Position numbers and translations under genes: made by a program. DNA of 64,000 nt from Vicia villosa (Eukaryota; Streptophyta; Magnoliopsida; Fabales; Fabaceae). Positions 21,899 to 34,075 of the stretch are shown piece after piece. The DNA is taken from contig NW_026705403.1 of the NCBI RefSeq assembly GCF_029867415.1, forward strand, positions 186,001 through 250,000. The letters are read 5' to 3'. Numbering within the stretch: the first letter of the stretch is position 1; each line of letters starts with the position of its first letter. The notes beneath the pieces are model-generated. The model was not told the origin of the DNA and did no database searches. It worked only from the letters and a program-made list of their open reading frames with translations.

Positions 21899-22290
21899 TA
21901 TAGTTTGCTTTGAAATGATTCACTTTAAGTAAAAAATATACTCATATTTTAAACCATCTAATAATTTACTTACTTACACAAATGTTAATATGCAGAACTA
22001 AACTATTGAATTATGTGAGTAACAATTATGTGAGTTATAAACTTAATTTCACCCGTAAAGCAAAACTAATTCAATTTGATTATCTTATATTAGAGTTTTT
22101 TTTCGCTACAAGTTCTTTTTTAGTTCAAATAAAAATTAATAACAAAAAAAAATATAAATCTCTAATTAAAATATCAAACTTTTTTAAATCAAATTAATTC
22201 AACCTTCTATAAATAATATGACGAGTGAATTGTAATTTCACTACGTCTTCGAATTGGTCGACTCTTAATGTCGTATCTATCAAATTATTT
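21899..22290 (+). repeat. X leader fragment between tandem units 2 and 3
   Basis: Same truncated leader as 19454-19845, with the identical TTTGAA junction to the RT end. Confidence 0.8.
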
Positions 22291-22807
22291 GAAGTACTAA
22301 AGACAACCCTTATATCCGCACCCATAATGCAACCACCCGACTCGAATTTACCGTTTGAAATTATGTGCGACCCCGACAGATTCCGACGACCACCCACGAC
22401 CAAAGCAGATCTCCACCATGAGCCACTACTTTTGATCACGGGCGCAATATCAACCGATGTTGCACTGACCGCATCACCGCTTCAGATCCACTTTGCCGAC
22501 GAGGATCCTCTCCTACATAACGCAGTATCCGTTTTTCGTTTTAACTTCTTCACGCTTTGATTTTGTTATGCTTTGCTGTTTAGATTTCAGGTTGTTGAAA
22601 AGAAAAAAGGTATTTCATTGGTGGTGGTTAAAAGTTAAAACCTGTTTGAAATGAGAGAGAGAACAATGTGCGTATATTTTACGATTTCTCCTCAGGTGTC
22701 ATTATCTTTCTATTATCCCTTACTTTTTCATTTATTACTATTTATTTTAATTTCGTTTTTGGTTTTGATATGGATGTTATACGTGTCATTTTACTGCTTT
22801 TGGTTTA

Positions 22808-23072
22808 GGCTTAATTGCAACTTTAATCCTCCTATTTTGTCTTTTTCTTGATTCTGATCCGTCTATTTTAAAAATCACTATTTTAGTCCCTTTTTTAAGT
22901 TTTCTGTGCAATTTTCGTCCCTCTATTTTGTTTTTTTCTGCAAAATTAGTCCCTATTCCTGTCTCTTTTTTAATAGAAAACTCAAAAAGGGGACCAAAAT
23001 CGTGGTTTTAAAAATGGGAGGACTAAAATCGAGAAAAAGACCAAATAGGGGGACCAAAGTTGCAATTAAGCC
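22808..23072. mobile_element. 265-bp Mutator-type MITE, copy 3
   Basis: At exactly +2445 from copy 2 with the same termini and TTTGGTTTA flanks. Confidence 0.9.
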
Positions 23073-24285
23073 TTTGGTTTAAATAGTGTGCCATTTAATT
23101 TGTGTTGGTTTGAATATTATCTTGGCTATGCATTTTAATTATAGAGTGAATACCTATTTTGGTCCCTCACAAATATTACACTAGTCAAATTAGTCCTTCA
23201 CAAAAAAATAGACCCAATTTAATCCCTTATAAAATTTAACGAGATCATATAAGTCCGTCCTTCTGTTAATATTTTTTTCAAACCAGTTTTTTTCATAGTT
23301 TTAAACCGTGACTGGATTGCCACGTTGGATTTTATTTTATTTCCATTTTTAAAATTTTTATTTTTAATTTTATTTTAAAAAAATTATAAATTAGTAATAT
23401 AAAAAAACCAAAATTGTTTCTTATAAGGAGTTGAACTCAGGCCCATGTGGTTAATCTTAACCAATTCTAAAATTAAAATACAAAATACAAAATTTGTATC
23501 AATATGGTCTCGAACCTAAGTCTCTTCAGATTAAATGACAGTCAATTTAATAAAATAGAAATTGATTTGTCTATTTGTAAATGATAGTCACTTTACTAAC
23601 AATAGAAATTGATTTGTCTAGTTGTTATTGATAGTCATTTTACTAACCGTAGAAATTGATTTGTCTAGTTTTAAATGATAATCACTTTATTAACAATAGA
23701 AATTGATTTATCTAGTTGAAAATGATCACTTTACTAACAATAGAAATTGATTTGTCTTGTTGTAAATAATAGTCACTTTACTAATAATAGAAATTAATTT
23801 TTCTAGTTGTAAATAATAGTCACTTTATTAATGATAGAAATTGATTTGTCTAGTTGTAAATAATAGTCACTTTATTAATGATAGAAATTGATTTGTCTAG
23901 TTGTAAAGTGAAAATCATTTAACTTGAAGGGACTTGGATTTGAGACCTCATAGATAAAAATTTAAGCATAAAATTTGTTAATATTAGTAGAAATCATGAA
24001 AATTACTTATTTAAAAATTACTTTATAAGAAATAATTTTGGCTTTTTTGATATTATTCATTGATAACTGTTTAAAAATGAAATTAAAAATAAAAATTGAT
24101 TTAGTATTTAAAAATAAAAAAATAAAAAAATCTAACGTGTCAGTCCAGTCACGGTTTAATAGTATGAAAAGAACAGGTTTAGAAGTAGGAAAAAATCGAT
24201 TTGAGAAAAATATTAGCAGAAGGACTAATATGATCCGGTTAAATTTTATAAGGGATTAAGTTGGGTCAAATTTTTTGTGAGGAAC

Positions 24286-25328
24286 TTTTTTTTTAAATAG
24301 GTAATGGAATTAAACGGGAGCAAAAGGGATGCTCCGAACCGATACAAGAAAAAGAACTACTACCTTTCAAAACAAAGAAGAGGTAGAGTGTTCCAAAGAT
24401 AAAAATTACAAAGATTAACTCTCTTATGAAAAGCACATAACCACCTCCAAGAGCTCAAAACTATATCCGACATACATTCGGTAAAGCTAAAAACTTCCTT
24501 CTCAAAGATCACCGCATTCCGCTTAAGCCAAATCGACCACACCGTAGCAAGCCAAACGGTACCCACAATCGTACGCTTAACAATGCAAGGAATTTTCCGG
24601 AAATTATAGAAGAAATCCCCAAACTCTTCAAAGGACAAAAATCCGGATAATTCAAGCCACATAAACACCCTTCTCCATATGCAAATGGTGACATTACACG
24701 AAAAGAAAAGATGAGATAAGGATTCCTCACCGGAGCCGCATAAGGCACACCTAGAATCAATTCCTTCCTCCAACACACCTCTTCTCACCAATTGATCTCT
24801 AGTGGCCAATCTATTTAATAAAAACCTCCAAGCAAAACAAAGAATCTTTGGAGGAACTTTGAATTTCCATAGAAAGTTTAAGGCCTCAACCTTTTCACTT
24901 TCCAACGGCGGACCGGATAGAAACTTCTTAAAAAATTCATAGCACGATTTAACGGTAAAGCTCCCACTAGAATCCTTCGCCCAAGAGAAGCTGTCCTCAA
25001 CATTTTCCTTGATCCGAACAGTATTAAGAGCTGCCAGTAGAGACTGCAACTCAGCTGCCAGGTGCTGAGTCGGGACAGAAGCAGTCCCAGCACCACTGTT
25101 GGCGGCAGCAAGGCCTGCTACGGTGGCTTCCAGCGCTGCCACTCTACTGTGCGTGGAATTTTGGGGCAGATGCGCTGCTAACTCAGCCGCTATACTCCCT
25201 TCTGCAAACCAACTAGCCAAGTTCCAATTCCAAACTCCTTCAACAAAAGCTCCTGCAAGATTAATTGAGTCCAGAAAATTTCCAGCTAGAGAGAATAAAT
25301 TAGGAAATAATTCCATAAGAGATTTTTG
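24286..25328 (-). mobile_element. 5'-truncated L1-type LINE fragment
   Basis: The insertion begins on the plus strand with a T run (24286-24294), the poly-A end of a minus-strand LINE. It encodes the C-terminal part of a non-LTR reverse transcriptase. Truncation at the 5' side is typical of target-primed reverse transcription. The bases TA of the target seem lost and I see no target duplication. Confidence 0.85.
24360..25325 (-). pseudogene. LINE ORF2 C-terminal fragment (zf-RVT domain)
   Basis: Minus-strand frame ending at 24360. It contains the typical plant LINE segment after the RT: SGSFTVKSCYEFF, LWKFKVPPKILCFAWRFL, then the zinc-binding zf-RVT core CALCGSGEESLSHLFFSC (about nt 24765-24712), and an IW..RN motif. 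An Ala/Leu-rich stretch (about 25040-25200) separates this from an upstream piece and looks like an expanded low-complexity insert. The RT catalytic domain and endonuclease are absent, so it is dead. The frame upstream of about 25328 is read-through from the flanking repeat. Confidence 0.85.
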
Positions 25329-25384
25329 ATTTGACTCGTACAATATTTGTGAGGGACCAAAATGGGTCTTCACTCTTAATTATA

Positions 25385-26618
25385 TATAGTTTGCTTTGAA
25401 ATGATTCACTTTAAGTAAAAAATATACTCATATTTTAAACCATCTAATAATTTACTTACTTACACAAATGTTAATATGCAGAACTAAACTATTGAATTAT
25501 GTGAGTAACAATTATGTGAGTTATAAACTTAATTTCACCCGTAAAGCAAAATTAATTCAATTTGATTATCTTATGTTAAAGTTTTTTTTCGCTACAAGTT
25601 CTTTTTTAGTTCAAATAAAAATTAATAACAAAAAAAAATATAAATCTCTAATTAAAATATCAAACTTTTTTAAATCAAATTAATTCAACCTTCTATAAAT
25701 AATATGACGAGTGAATTGTAATTTCACTACGTCTTCGAATTGGTCGACTCTTAATGTCGTATCTATCAAATTATTTGAAACAAACAATTAATAAACTCAA
25801 CATTTTTATGAACACGGATTAAAAACGGGTGAATATAAATTTCATTCGTTTGAGTAATCAAAGATTTAGCACACGCTATGTCAAAACGATTATTATCTTC
25901 CGCAAAATACATTAATTTAACAATTTCATGAATAAAATAATGGGTGAAAATCTATTTCATCCCGTTTTCGAACCGGTCGACTCTCTATGTCGCTCCAATC
26001 AAATATCCAACAAACACAATTCAGAATTCAAAATATTCTAATTCAATCAAAATACTGATAAATTATTAAAACATTATTTTTTCTAATTATTAAAAAAAAT
26101 CTAAAAATAGGGATTGTACACCAAAAACTTTTAATCAACACTGCGAACTCTGAAAAAAACTGCGAACTGCGTATACCCACTAAAACATACTCAACCTACA
26201 AAATAATGTACAATCCCATAAAAAACACCAACAAACCCTTCGAACTACGTTGACTCTGATCCTCCAATAAGGAGGTACGTAGGCATTCGGGCAACCGAAA
26301 CGAGTCCCTTTTTTCTAAAACTTAATCTTTTTTTTGTAGGTTTAAGATTTTATTCTTTACCCTACTATTTATTATGAAATTTTAACCACAAATTGTTTAC
26401 CCTAAAAATATTACCCAAAGAGACTTTATAAACCTTAAGGAAGGATTTAGGGTGCCTAACACCTTCCCTAAATCCTAATTTCTCGACTTACCTAGAAAAA
26501 CTCTTGATTAGGTTTTATCCTATATTTTCCCTTATCCTTAGGATAGAATAAATATAGGTGGCGACTCTGTTGTTTAAGTTTAAAAAGCTTAAAAATTAAA
26601 GTCGGTCGTAACAATAGT
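25385..26618 (+). repeat. LTR/leader of Athila-type element X, copy II
   Basis: Offset 10249 from copy I, near-identical, including GTCGACTC repeats, the TACGTAGGCATTCGGGC block and GGTGGCGACTCTGTT. It is non-coding; the 71-codon ORF readable at 25468 recurs in every copy only because the repeat recurs. Confidence 0.6.
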
Positions 26619-27728
26619 CAACGCAGAGTTAGGAGCCACCGAGACCGAAAAACTATTACAAGTATTAAGGAAACACCCATCTGCGTTAGGATATAACATC
26701 GCCGATCTGAAAGGAATAAGTCCTTCCATATGCATGCATCGCATCATGTTGGAAGAAGATTGCAAAACCTCTAGGGAACATCAAAGGAGGATTAACCTTA
26801 TCCTGAGCACAGTAGTTAAAGATGATGTAACCAAACTTCTAAATGCAGGAATTATATATCCAATCTCTGATAGTCAGTGGGTAAGTCCGGTCCATTGTGT
26901 ACCAAAGAAAGGAAGCATAACAGTTACCATAAATAAGTCAGGCGAATCTATCTCCGAAAGAAAGGTGACTGGTGCGAGGATGTGTATTGACTATCGTAAA
27001 CTGAACAAAGCCACAAGGAAAGACCATTTCCCTATTCCCTTTATTGACCAAATGCTCAAACGCTTAGCAAAACACTCTTATTACTGCTACCTGGATGGTT
27101 ACTCATGATTCTTTCAAATCCCAATTCACCCTGATGACCAAGAGAAAACAACCTTCACGTGCCCTTATGGAACATTTGCTTATAGGCGAATGCCGTTCGG
27201 ATTATGTAACGCCCCAGCAACATTCCAGAGATGCATGATGTCATTTTTCGCTAATTACATAGACAACATCATGGAAGTCTTTATGGACGAATTCTCTGTG
27301 TGTGGGGAGGATTTCGAAGGATGCCTCTCAAATCTAGAAAAAGTATTGGACAGATGTGTACAAGTTAACCTCGTCCTGAACTGGGAAAAGTGTCAGTTTA
27401 TGGTCAAACAAGGGATTGTAGTTGGACATATCGTCTCCAAAAGAGGGATTGAAGTCGATAAAGCAAAGATCGAAGTAATAGAAAACCTCCAACCCCCAAA
27501 AACAATTAGAGAAGTACGGAGCTTTTTAGGACACGCATGTTTCTACCGAAGATTTATAAAGGACTTTTCTAAGATCTCCAAACCTCTGACCGGCCTCTTA
27601 ATGAAAGACGTAGAGTTTAATTTCAACGATGAATGTTTAGAAGCCTTTGAAGTACTAAAGACAACCCTTATATCCGCACCCATAATGCAACCACCCGACT
27701 CGAATTTACTGTTTGAAATTATGTGCGA
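26619..27728 (+). pseudogene. Athila-type reverse transcriptase fragment, copy II
   Basis: Same extent and breaks as copy I: in-frame TGA after LDGYS (27106-27108), FMDE in place of FMDD, end at FEIMCD. It runs in frame into fragment G copy 4, because position 27747 is CGA instead of TGA. Confidence 0.9.
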
Positions 27729-27918
27729 CCCCGACAGATTCCGACGACCACCCACGACCAAAGCAGATCTCCACCATGAGCCACTACTTTTGATCACGGG
27801 CGCAATATCAACCGATGTTGCACTGACCGCATCACCGCTTCAGATCCACTTTGCCGACGAGGATCCTCTCCTACATAACGCAGTATCCGTTTTTCGTTTT
27901 AACTTCTTCACGCTTTGA
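27729..27918 (+). other. Exon-like fragment G, copy 4
   Basis: Identical in structure to fragment G of units 1-3 (17480, 19926, 22371). The frame from the RT remnant stays open through it to a TGA at 27916-27918, giving a chimeric RT-G reading frame of 242 codons from 27190. I regard the fusion as accidental. Confidence 0.5.
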
Positions 27919-28165
27919 TTTTGTTATGCTTTGCTGTTTAGATTTCAGGTTGTTGAAAAGAAAAAAGGTATTTCATTGGTGGTGGTTAAAAGTTAAAACC
28001 TGTTTGAAATGAGAGAGAGAACAATGTGCGTATATTTTACGATTTCTCCTCAGGTGTCATTATCTTTCTATTATCCCTTACTTTTTCATTTATTACTATT
28101 TATTTTAATTTCGTTTTTGGTTTTGATATGGATGTTATACGTGTCATTTTACTGCTTTTGGTTTA

Positions 28166-28430
28166 GGCTTAATTGCAACTTTAATCCTCCTATTTTGTCT
28201 TTTTCTTGATTCTGATCCCTCTATTTTAAAAATCACTATTTTAGTCCCTTTTTTAAGTTTTCTGTGCAATTTTCGTCCCCCTATTTTGTTTTTTTCTGCA
28301 AAATTAGTCCCTATTCCTGTCTCTTTTTCAATAGAAAACTCAAAAAGGGGACCAAAATCGTGGTTTTAAAAATGGGAGGACTAAAATCGAGAAAAAGACA
28401 AAATAGGGGGACCAAAGTTGCAATTAAGCC
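28166..28430. mobile_element. 265-bp Mutator-type MITE, copy 4
   Basis: Same termini and 9-bp flanks TTTGGTTTA. It shares the AGACAAAATAGG variant with copy 1, not with copies 2 and 3. Confidence 0.9.
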
Positions 28431-28498
28431 TTTGGTTTAAATAGTGTGCCATTTAATTTGTGTTGGTTATATTATCTTGGCTATGCATTTTAATTATA

Positions 28499-29689
28499 GA
28501 GTGAATACCTATTTTGGTCCCTCACAAATATTACACTAGTCAAATTAGTCCTTCACAAAAAAATAGACCCAATTTAATCCCTTATAAAATTTAACGAGAT
28601 CATATAAGTCCGTCCTTCTGTTAATATTTTTTTCAAACCAGTTTTTTTCATAGTTTTAAACCGTGACTGGATTGCCACGTTGGATTTTATTTTATTTCCA
28701 TTTTTAAAATTTTTATTTTTAATTTTATTTTAAAAAAATTATAAATTAGTAATATAAAAAAACCAAAATTGTTTCTTATAAGGAGTTGAACTCAGGCCCA
28801 TGTGGTTAATCTTAACCAATTCTAAAATTAAAATACAAAATACAAAATTTGTATCAATATGGTCTCGAACCTAAGTCTCTTCAGATTAAATGACAGTCAA
28901 TTTAATAAAATAGAAATTGATTTGTCTATTTGTAAATGATAGTCACTTTACTAACAATAGAAATTGATTTGTCTAGTTGTTATTGATAGTCATTTTACTA
29001 ACCGTAGAAATTGATTTGTCTAGTTTTAAATGATAATCACTTTATTAACAATAGAAATTGATTTATCTAGTTGAAAATGATCACTTTACTAACAATAGAA
29101 ATTGATTTGTCTTGTTGTAAATAATAGTCACTTTACTAATAATAGAAATTAATTTTTCTAGTTGTAAATAATAGTCACTTTATTAATGATAGAAATTGAT
29201 TTGTCTAGTTGTAAATAATAGTCACTTTATTAATGATAGAAATTGATTTGTCTAGTTGTAAAGTGAAAATCATTTAACTTGAAGGGACTTGGATTTGAGA
29301 CCTCATAGATAAAAATTTATGCATAAAATTTGTTAATATTAGTAGAAATCATGAAAATTACTTATTTAAAAATTACTTTATGAGAAATAATTTTGACTTT
29401 TTTGATATTATTCATTGATAACTGTTTAAAAATGAAATTAAAAATAAAAATTGATTTAATATTTAAAAATAAAAAAATAAAAAAATCTAACGTGTCAGTC
29501 CAGTCACGGTTTAATAGTATGAAAAGAACTGGTTTAGAAGTAGTAAAAAACCGATTTGAGAAAAATATTAGCAGAAGGACTAATATGATCCGGTTAAATT
29601 TTATAAGGGATTAAGTTTGGTCAAATTTTTTGTGAGGAACTAATTTGACTCGTACAATATTTGTGAGGGACCAAAATGGGTCTTCACTC
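28499..29689. mobile_element. 1191-bp MULE-like element, copy 4
   Basis: Intact copy with termini GAGTGAATACC/GGGTCTTCACTC and TTAATTATA duplications. The 47-bp minisatellite is at 28910-29255. The upstream flank has lost a few bases (TTGGTTATATTATC instead of TTGGTTTGAATATTATC). Confidence 0.9.
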
Positions 29690-29698
29690 TTAATTATA

Positions 29699-30933
29699 TA
29701 TAGTTTGCTTTGAAATGATTCACTTTAAGTAAAAAATATACTCATATTTTAAACCATCTAATAATTTACTTACTTACACAAATGTTAATATGCAGAACTA
29801 AACTATTGAATTATGTGAGTAACAATTATGTGAGTTATAAACTTAATTTCACCCGTAAAGCAAAATTAATTCAATTTGATTATCTTATATTAAAGTTTTT
29901 TTTCGCTACAAGTTCTTTTTTAGTTCAAATAAAAATTAATAACAAAAAAAAATATAAATCTCTAATTAAAATATCAAACTTTTTTAAATCAAATTAATTC
30001 AACCTTCTATAAATAATATGACGAGTGAATTGTAATTTCACTACGTCTTCGAATTGGTCGACTCTTAATGTCGTATCTATAAAATTATTTGAAACAAACA
30101 ATTAATAAACTCAACATTTTTATGAACACGGATTAAAAACGGGTGAATATAAATTTCATTCGTTTGAGTAATCAAAGATTTAGCACACGCTATGTCAAAA
30201 CGATTATTATCTTCCGCAAAATACATTAATTTAACAATTTCATGAATAAAATAATGGGTGAAAATCTATTTCATCCCGTTTTCGAACCGGTCGACTCTCT
30301 ATGTCGCACCAATCAAATATTCAACAAACACAATTCAGAATTCAAAATATTCTAATTCAATCAAAATACTAATAAATTATTAAAACATTATTTTTTCTAA
30401 TTATTAAAAAAATCTAAAAATAGGGATTGTACACCAAAAACTTTTAATCAACACTGCGAACTACGAAAAAAACTGCGAACTGCGTATACCCACTAAAACA
30501 TACTCAACCTACAAAATAATGTACAATCCCATAAAAAAACACTAACAAACCCTTCGAACTACGTTGACTCTGATCCTCCTATAAGGAGGTACGTAGGCAT
30601 TCGGGCAACCGAAACGAGTTCCTTTTTTCTAAAACTTAATCTTTTTTTTGTAGGTTTAAGATTTTATTCTTTACCCTACTATTTATTATGAAATTTTAAC
30701 CACAAATTGTTTACCCTAAAAATATTACCCAAAGAGACTTTATAAACCTTAAGGAAGGATTTAGGGTGCCTAACACCTTCCCTAAATCCTAATTTCTCGA
30801 CTTACCTAGAAAAACTCTTGATTAGGTTTTATCCTATATTTTCCCTTATCCTTAGGATAGAATAAATATAGGTGGCGACTCTGTAGTTTAAGTTTAAAAA
30901 GCTTAAAAATTAAAGTCGATCGTAACAATAGTC
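29699..30933 (+). repeat. LTR/leader of Athila-type element X, copy III
   Basis: Offset 4315 from copy II with scattered substitutions. It leads into the longest pol of the family. It has no coding content. Confidence 0.6.
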
Positions 30934-33835
30934 AACGCAGAGTTAGGAGCCACCGAGACCGAAAAACTATTACAAGTATTAAGGAAATACCCATCTGCGT
31001 TAGGATATAACATCGTCGATCTGAAAGGAATAAGTCCCTTCCATATGCATGCATCGCATCATGTTGGAAGAAGATTGCAAAACCTCTAGGGAACATCAAA
31101 GGAGGATTAACCTTATCCTGAGCACAGTAGTTAAAGATGATGTAACCAAACTTCTAAATGCAGGAATTATATATCCAATCTTTGATAGTCAGTGGGTAAG
31201 TCCGGTCCATTGTGTACCAAAGAAAGGAAGCATAACAGTTACCGTAAATAAGTCAGGCGAATCTATCTCCGAAAGAAAGGTGACTGGTGCGAGGATGTGT
31301 ATTGACTATCGTAAACTGAACAAAGCCACAAGGAAAGACCATTTCCCTATTCCCTTTATTGACCAAATGCTCAAACGCTTAGCAAAACACTCTTATTACT
31401 ATTACCTGGATGGTTACTCATGATTCTTTCAAATCCCAATTCACCCTGATGACCAAGAGAAAACAACCATCACGTGCCCTTATGGAACATTTGCTTATAG
31501 GCGAATGCCGTTCGGATTATGTAACGCCCCAGCAACATTCCAGAGATGCATGATGTCAATTTTTGCTAATTACATAGACAACATCATGGAAGTCTTTATG
31601 GACGAATTCTCTGTGTGTGGGGAGGATTTCGAAGGATGCCTCTCAAATCTAGAAAAAGTATTGGACAGATGTGTACAAGTTAACCTCGTTCTGAACTGGG
31701 AAAAGTGTCAGTTTATGGTCAAACAAGGGATTGTACTTGGACATGTCGTCTCCAAAAGAGGGATTGAAGTCGATAAAGCAAAGATCGAAGTAATAGAAAA
31801 CCTCCACCCCCCAAAAACAATTAGAGAAGTACGGAGCTTTTTAGGACACACATGTTTCTACCGAAGATTTATAAAGGACTTTTCTAAGATCTCCAAACCT
31901 CTGACCGGCCTCTTAATGAAAGACGTAGAGTTTAATTTCAACGATGAATGTTTAGAAGCCTTTGAAGTACTAAAGACAACCCTTATATCCGCACCCATAA
32001 TGCAACCACCCGACTCGAATTTACCGTTTGAAATTATGTGCGATGCAAGCGACTATGTCGTAGGAGCAGTCTTAGGCCAAAGGAAAGATAAGAAACTCCA
32101 CTCAATATACTATGCAAGTAGGACCTTAGACCCTGCGCAAATGAATTACGCCACAACCGAAAAGGAACTCTTGGACGTGGTCTTTGCGTTAGATAAGTTT
32201 CTTTCCTATCTGATAGCAGCAAAGATAATAGTTTACACCGACCACGCAGCCATTAGGTATCTACTAGCTAAACAAGATGCAAAACCAAGACTATTAAGGT
32301 GGATCCTACTGTTACAAGAATTTGATTTGGAAATCAAAGATAAAAAGGGAACCGAAAACGTAGTAGCTGACCATTTATCTAGGATGGAAGGTATTAAACC
32401 TGAAGAAACACCAATCAACGATGATTTCCCTTACGTACGCTTAATAGCACAATTAGAATCTGAAAGCGACACATTGGAACAACCTAAAGCGCAAACCGAA
32501 ACCGTTAAAACGTTAAGCACCGGAACCACACTGCCATGGTATGCTGACTTTGTCAATTACTTAGCGGCGACAGTGCTTCCGCCTGACATGACCTATCAAC
32601 AAAAGAAGAAGTTCTTCCATGATCTTAAACAATATTATTGGGAAGAACCTTTGCTTTTCAAGAGAGGAGCTGATGGGATAATCCGCCGATGTGTTCCGGA
32701 AGAAGAAATAGAGAATACAATACATCATTGTCATGATGCCCCCTATGGTGGGCATGCAAGCACATCAAAGACGTGCGCAAATATTTTACAAGCCGGTCTC
32801 TTTTGGCCCAACCTATGGAAGGATGTCTACATTGTTGTTAAAAATTGCGACCGCTGTCAACGGACTGGAAACATATTTAGGCGAGATGAGATGCCTCAAA
32901 AGGACATTCTAGAAGTAGAAATCTTTGATGTGTGGGGAATCAATTTTATGGGATCCTTCCCATCTTCCTTTGGAAATAATTACATACTTGTCGCAATCGA
33001 TTACGTATCTAAATGGATAGAAGTTATAGCCTCACCCACAAACGATGCACAAGTAGTAATTAAGCTGTTCAAGAATATAATCTTCCCAAGGTTCGGTGTA
33101 CCCAGATTAGTTATTAGCGATGGAGGATCCCACTTCATATCCAGAATTTTCGAAAAGCTCTTAGTAAAATATGGAGTCCGACACCGTGTAGCAACACCTT
33201 GTAACCCACAAACGAGTGGACAAGTTGAAGTCTCGAATAGACAAATCAAGCAAATACTTGAAAGGACTGTTGCCACATCTAGAAAGGGTTGGTCAACTAA
33301 GCTACACGAGGCATTGTGGGCATATAGAACCGCCTGCAAGACACCTATAGGAACCACGCCTTTCAAATTAGTGTATGGTAAATCATGCCATTTACCGGTA
33401 GAACTAGAGCACAAAGCCTATTGGGCCATAAAAACCTTAAACTTAAGTTACACGGCCGCATGCGAAAGGAGGCTATTAGATATCAACGAGTTGGAGGAAA
33501 TCAGATTAGATTCCTACGAGAATTCTAGGATTTATAAAGAAAGAACAAAGAAGTGGCACGATAAGCACATCTCTAGGAAGGAATTTAATGAAGCAGATGT
33601 GGTGCTATTATTCAATTCTCGACTTAAGCTCTTTCCAGGAAAACTTCGTTCAAGATGGTCTGGTCCATTCGAAGTTACCAAAGTATTTTCGAGTGGCGAT
33701 GTCGAAATTAAAGGGAAATCGAGCGATAACTTCATTGTAAACGGGAAGCGATTAAAACATTACCACATTGTTGAAAACAAAGACTACACTGATAGTCTTA
33801 AGCTTGCAGAGTCAATCGTCGAGTTGAAGAACTAA
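30934..33835 (+). pseudogene. Athila-type pol (RT-RNase H-integrase), copy III, no gag or protease
   Basis: The frame opens inside pol, is interrupted once by TGA at 31421-31423, and then stays open to TAA at 33833-33835 (776 codons from 31505). RT has FMDE at the catalytic box. RNase H starts at IMCDASD (about 32036) and ends near VVADHLSRM. Integrase has the HHCC zinc region (HHCHDAPYGG...CDRCQRTGN) and the core FDVWGIN-FMG, where Asn replaces the first catalytic Asp; ISDGGSHF and the Glu in GQVEVSNRQ are present. Two of three enzymes therefore lack a catalytic residue. Downstream follow the 48-nt block and two ORF-1 genes. Confidence 0.93.
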
Positions 33836-33845
33836 CCGTCGATTC

Positions 33846-33893
33846 GTCGAGCTTGTGACGTTAAACAAAGCGCTTTCGTGGGAGACAACCCAC
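33846..33893 (+). promoter_or_regulatory. 48-nt conserved post-pol block with hairpin (Athila X)
   Basis: Eleven bases after the pol stop comes GTCGAGC...GACGTTAAAC.AAGCGCT followed by the hairpin GTGGG-AGACAA-CCCAC (33878-33893). A 48-nt block of the same length and order follows pol of the divergent Athila element at 61342-61389. The coding ends of pol differ between the two. The position suggests a role in RNA processing or in expression of ORF-1, which is inference. Confidence 0.7.
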
Positions 33894-34075
33894 CTTTTAA
33901 CTTTAACTTTCTTTTAAATTATTTTAATTTTAATGTTTTATCAAAAATTATTTTCTTTTCTTTCTACATTTTATTTTTCAAAATACTAACTCCATTTGTT
34001 TTAAATGATACTAACTTACAATTTATTCTGGTTTTAAAAACTTCTAGGGTACTAACCTCTTTTCTGACCTTAGAG
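33894..34075 (+). other. T-rich stretch between pol and ORF-1a, ending in a splice-acceptor-like site
   Basis: AT-rich spacer that ends CTAACCTCTTTTCTGACCTTAG|AG just before the ORF-1a ATG. It reads like the polypyrimidine tract and AG of a plant 3' splice site. The upstream ORF extension from 33878 across it is a by-product of its T-richness. Confidence 0.5.

Larger units (their letters stand above)
19846..22290 (+). repeat. Tandem unit 2 (2445 bp)
   Basis: It has the same order as unit 1: 80 bp of RT end, fragment G (19926-20115), MITE, MULE-like element, X leader. Units 2 and 3 share private differences from unit 1 (for example AGACCAAATAGG instead of AGACAAAATAGG, and TTTAAGCAT instead of TTTATGCAT). 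They therefore arose from each other after unit 1 split off. Confidence 0.92.
23144..25375. mobile_element. MULE-like element, copy 3, with nested LINE
   Basis: Left terminus GAGTGAATACC at 23144 and right terminus CTTCACTC ending at 25375. The right arm is cut after GTGAGGAAC and resumes with ATTTGACTCG after the LINE. The minisatellite is at 23555-23900. Confidence 0.88.
22291..25767 (+). repeat. Tandem unit 3, interrupted by a LINE
   Basis: RT end, fragment G (22371-22560), MITE (22808-23072) and MULE-like element (23144-25375). The last is split by a 1043-bp LINE fragment at 24286-25328. After the element the sequence enters a full-length X leader instead of the deleted one. Confidence 0.88.

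Noticed and set aside
27190..27918. 242-codon chimeric RT-fragment G protein as a new gene
   Set aside because: It lacks a start, follows a stop codon in the same frame and depends on one CpG position; accidental fusion is simpler.
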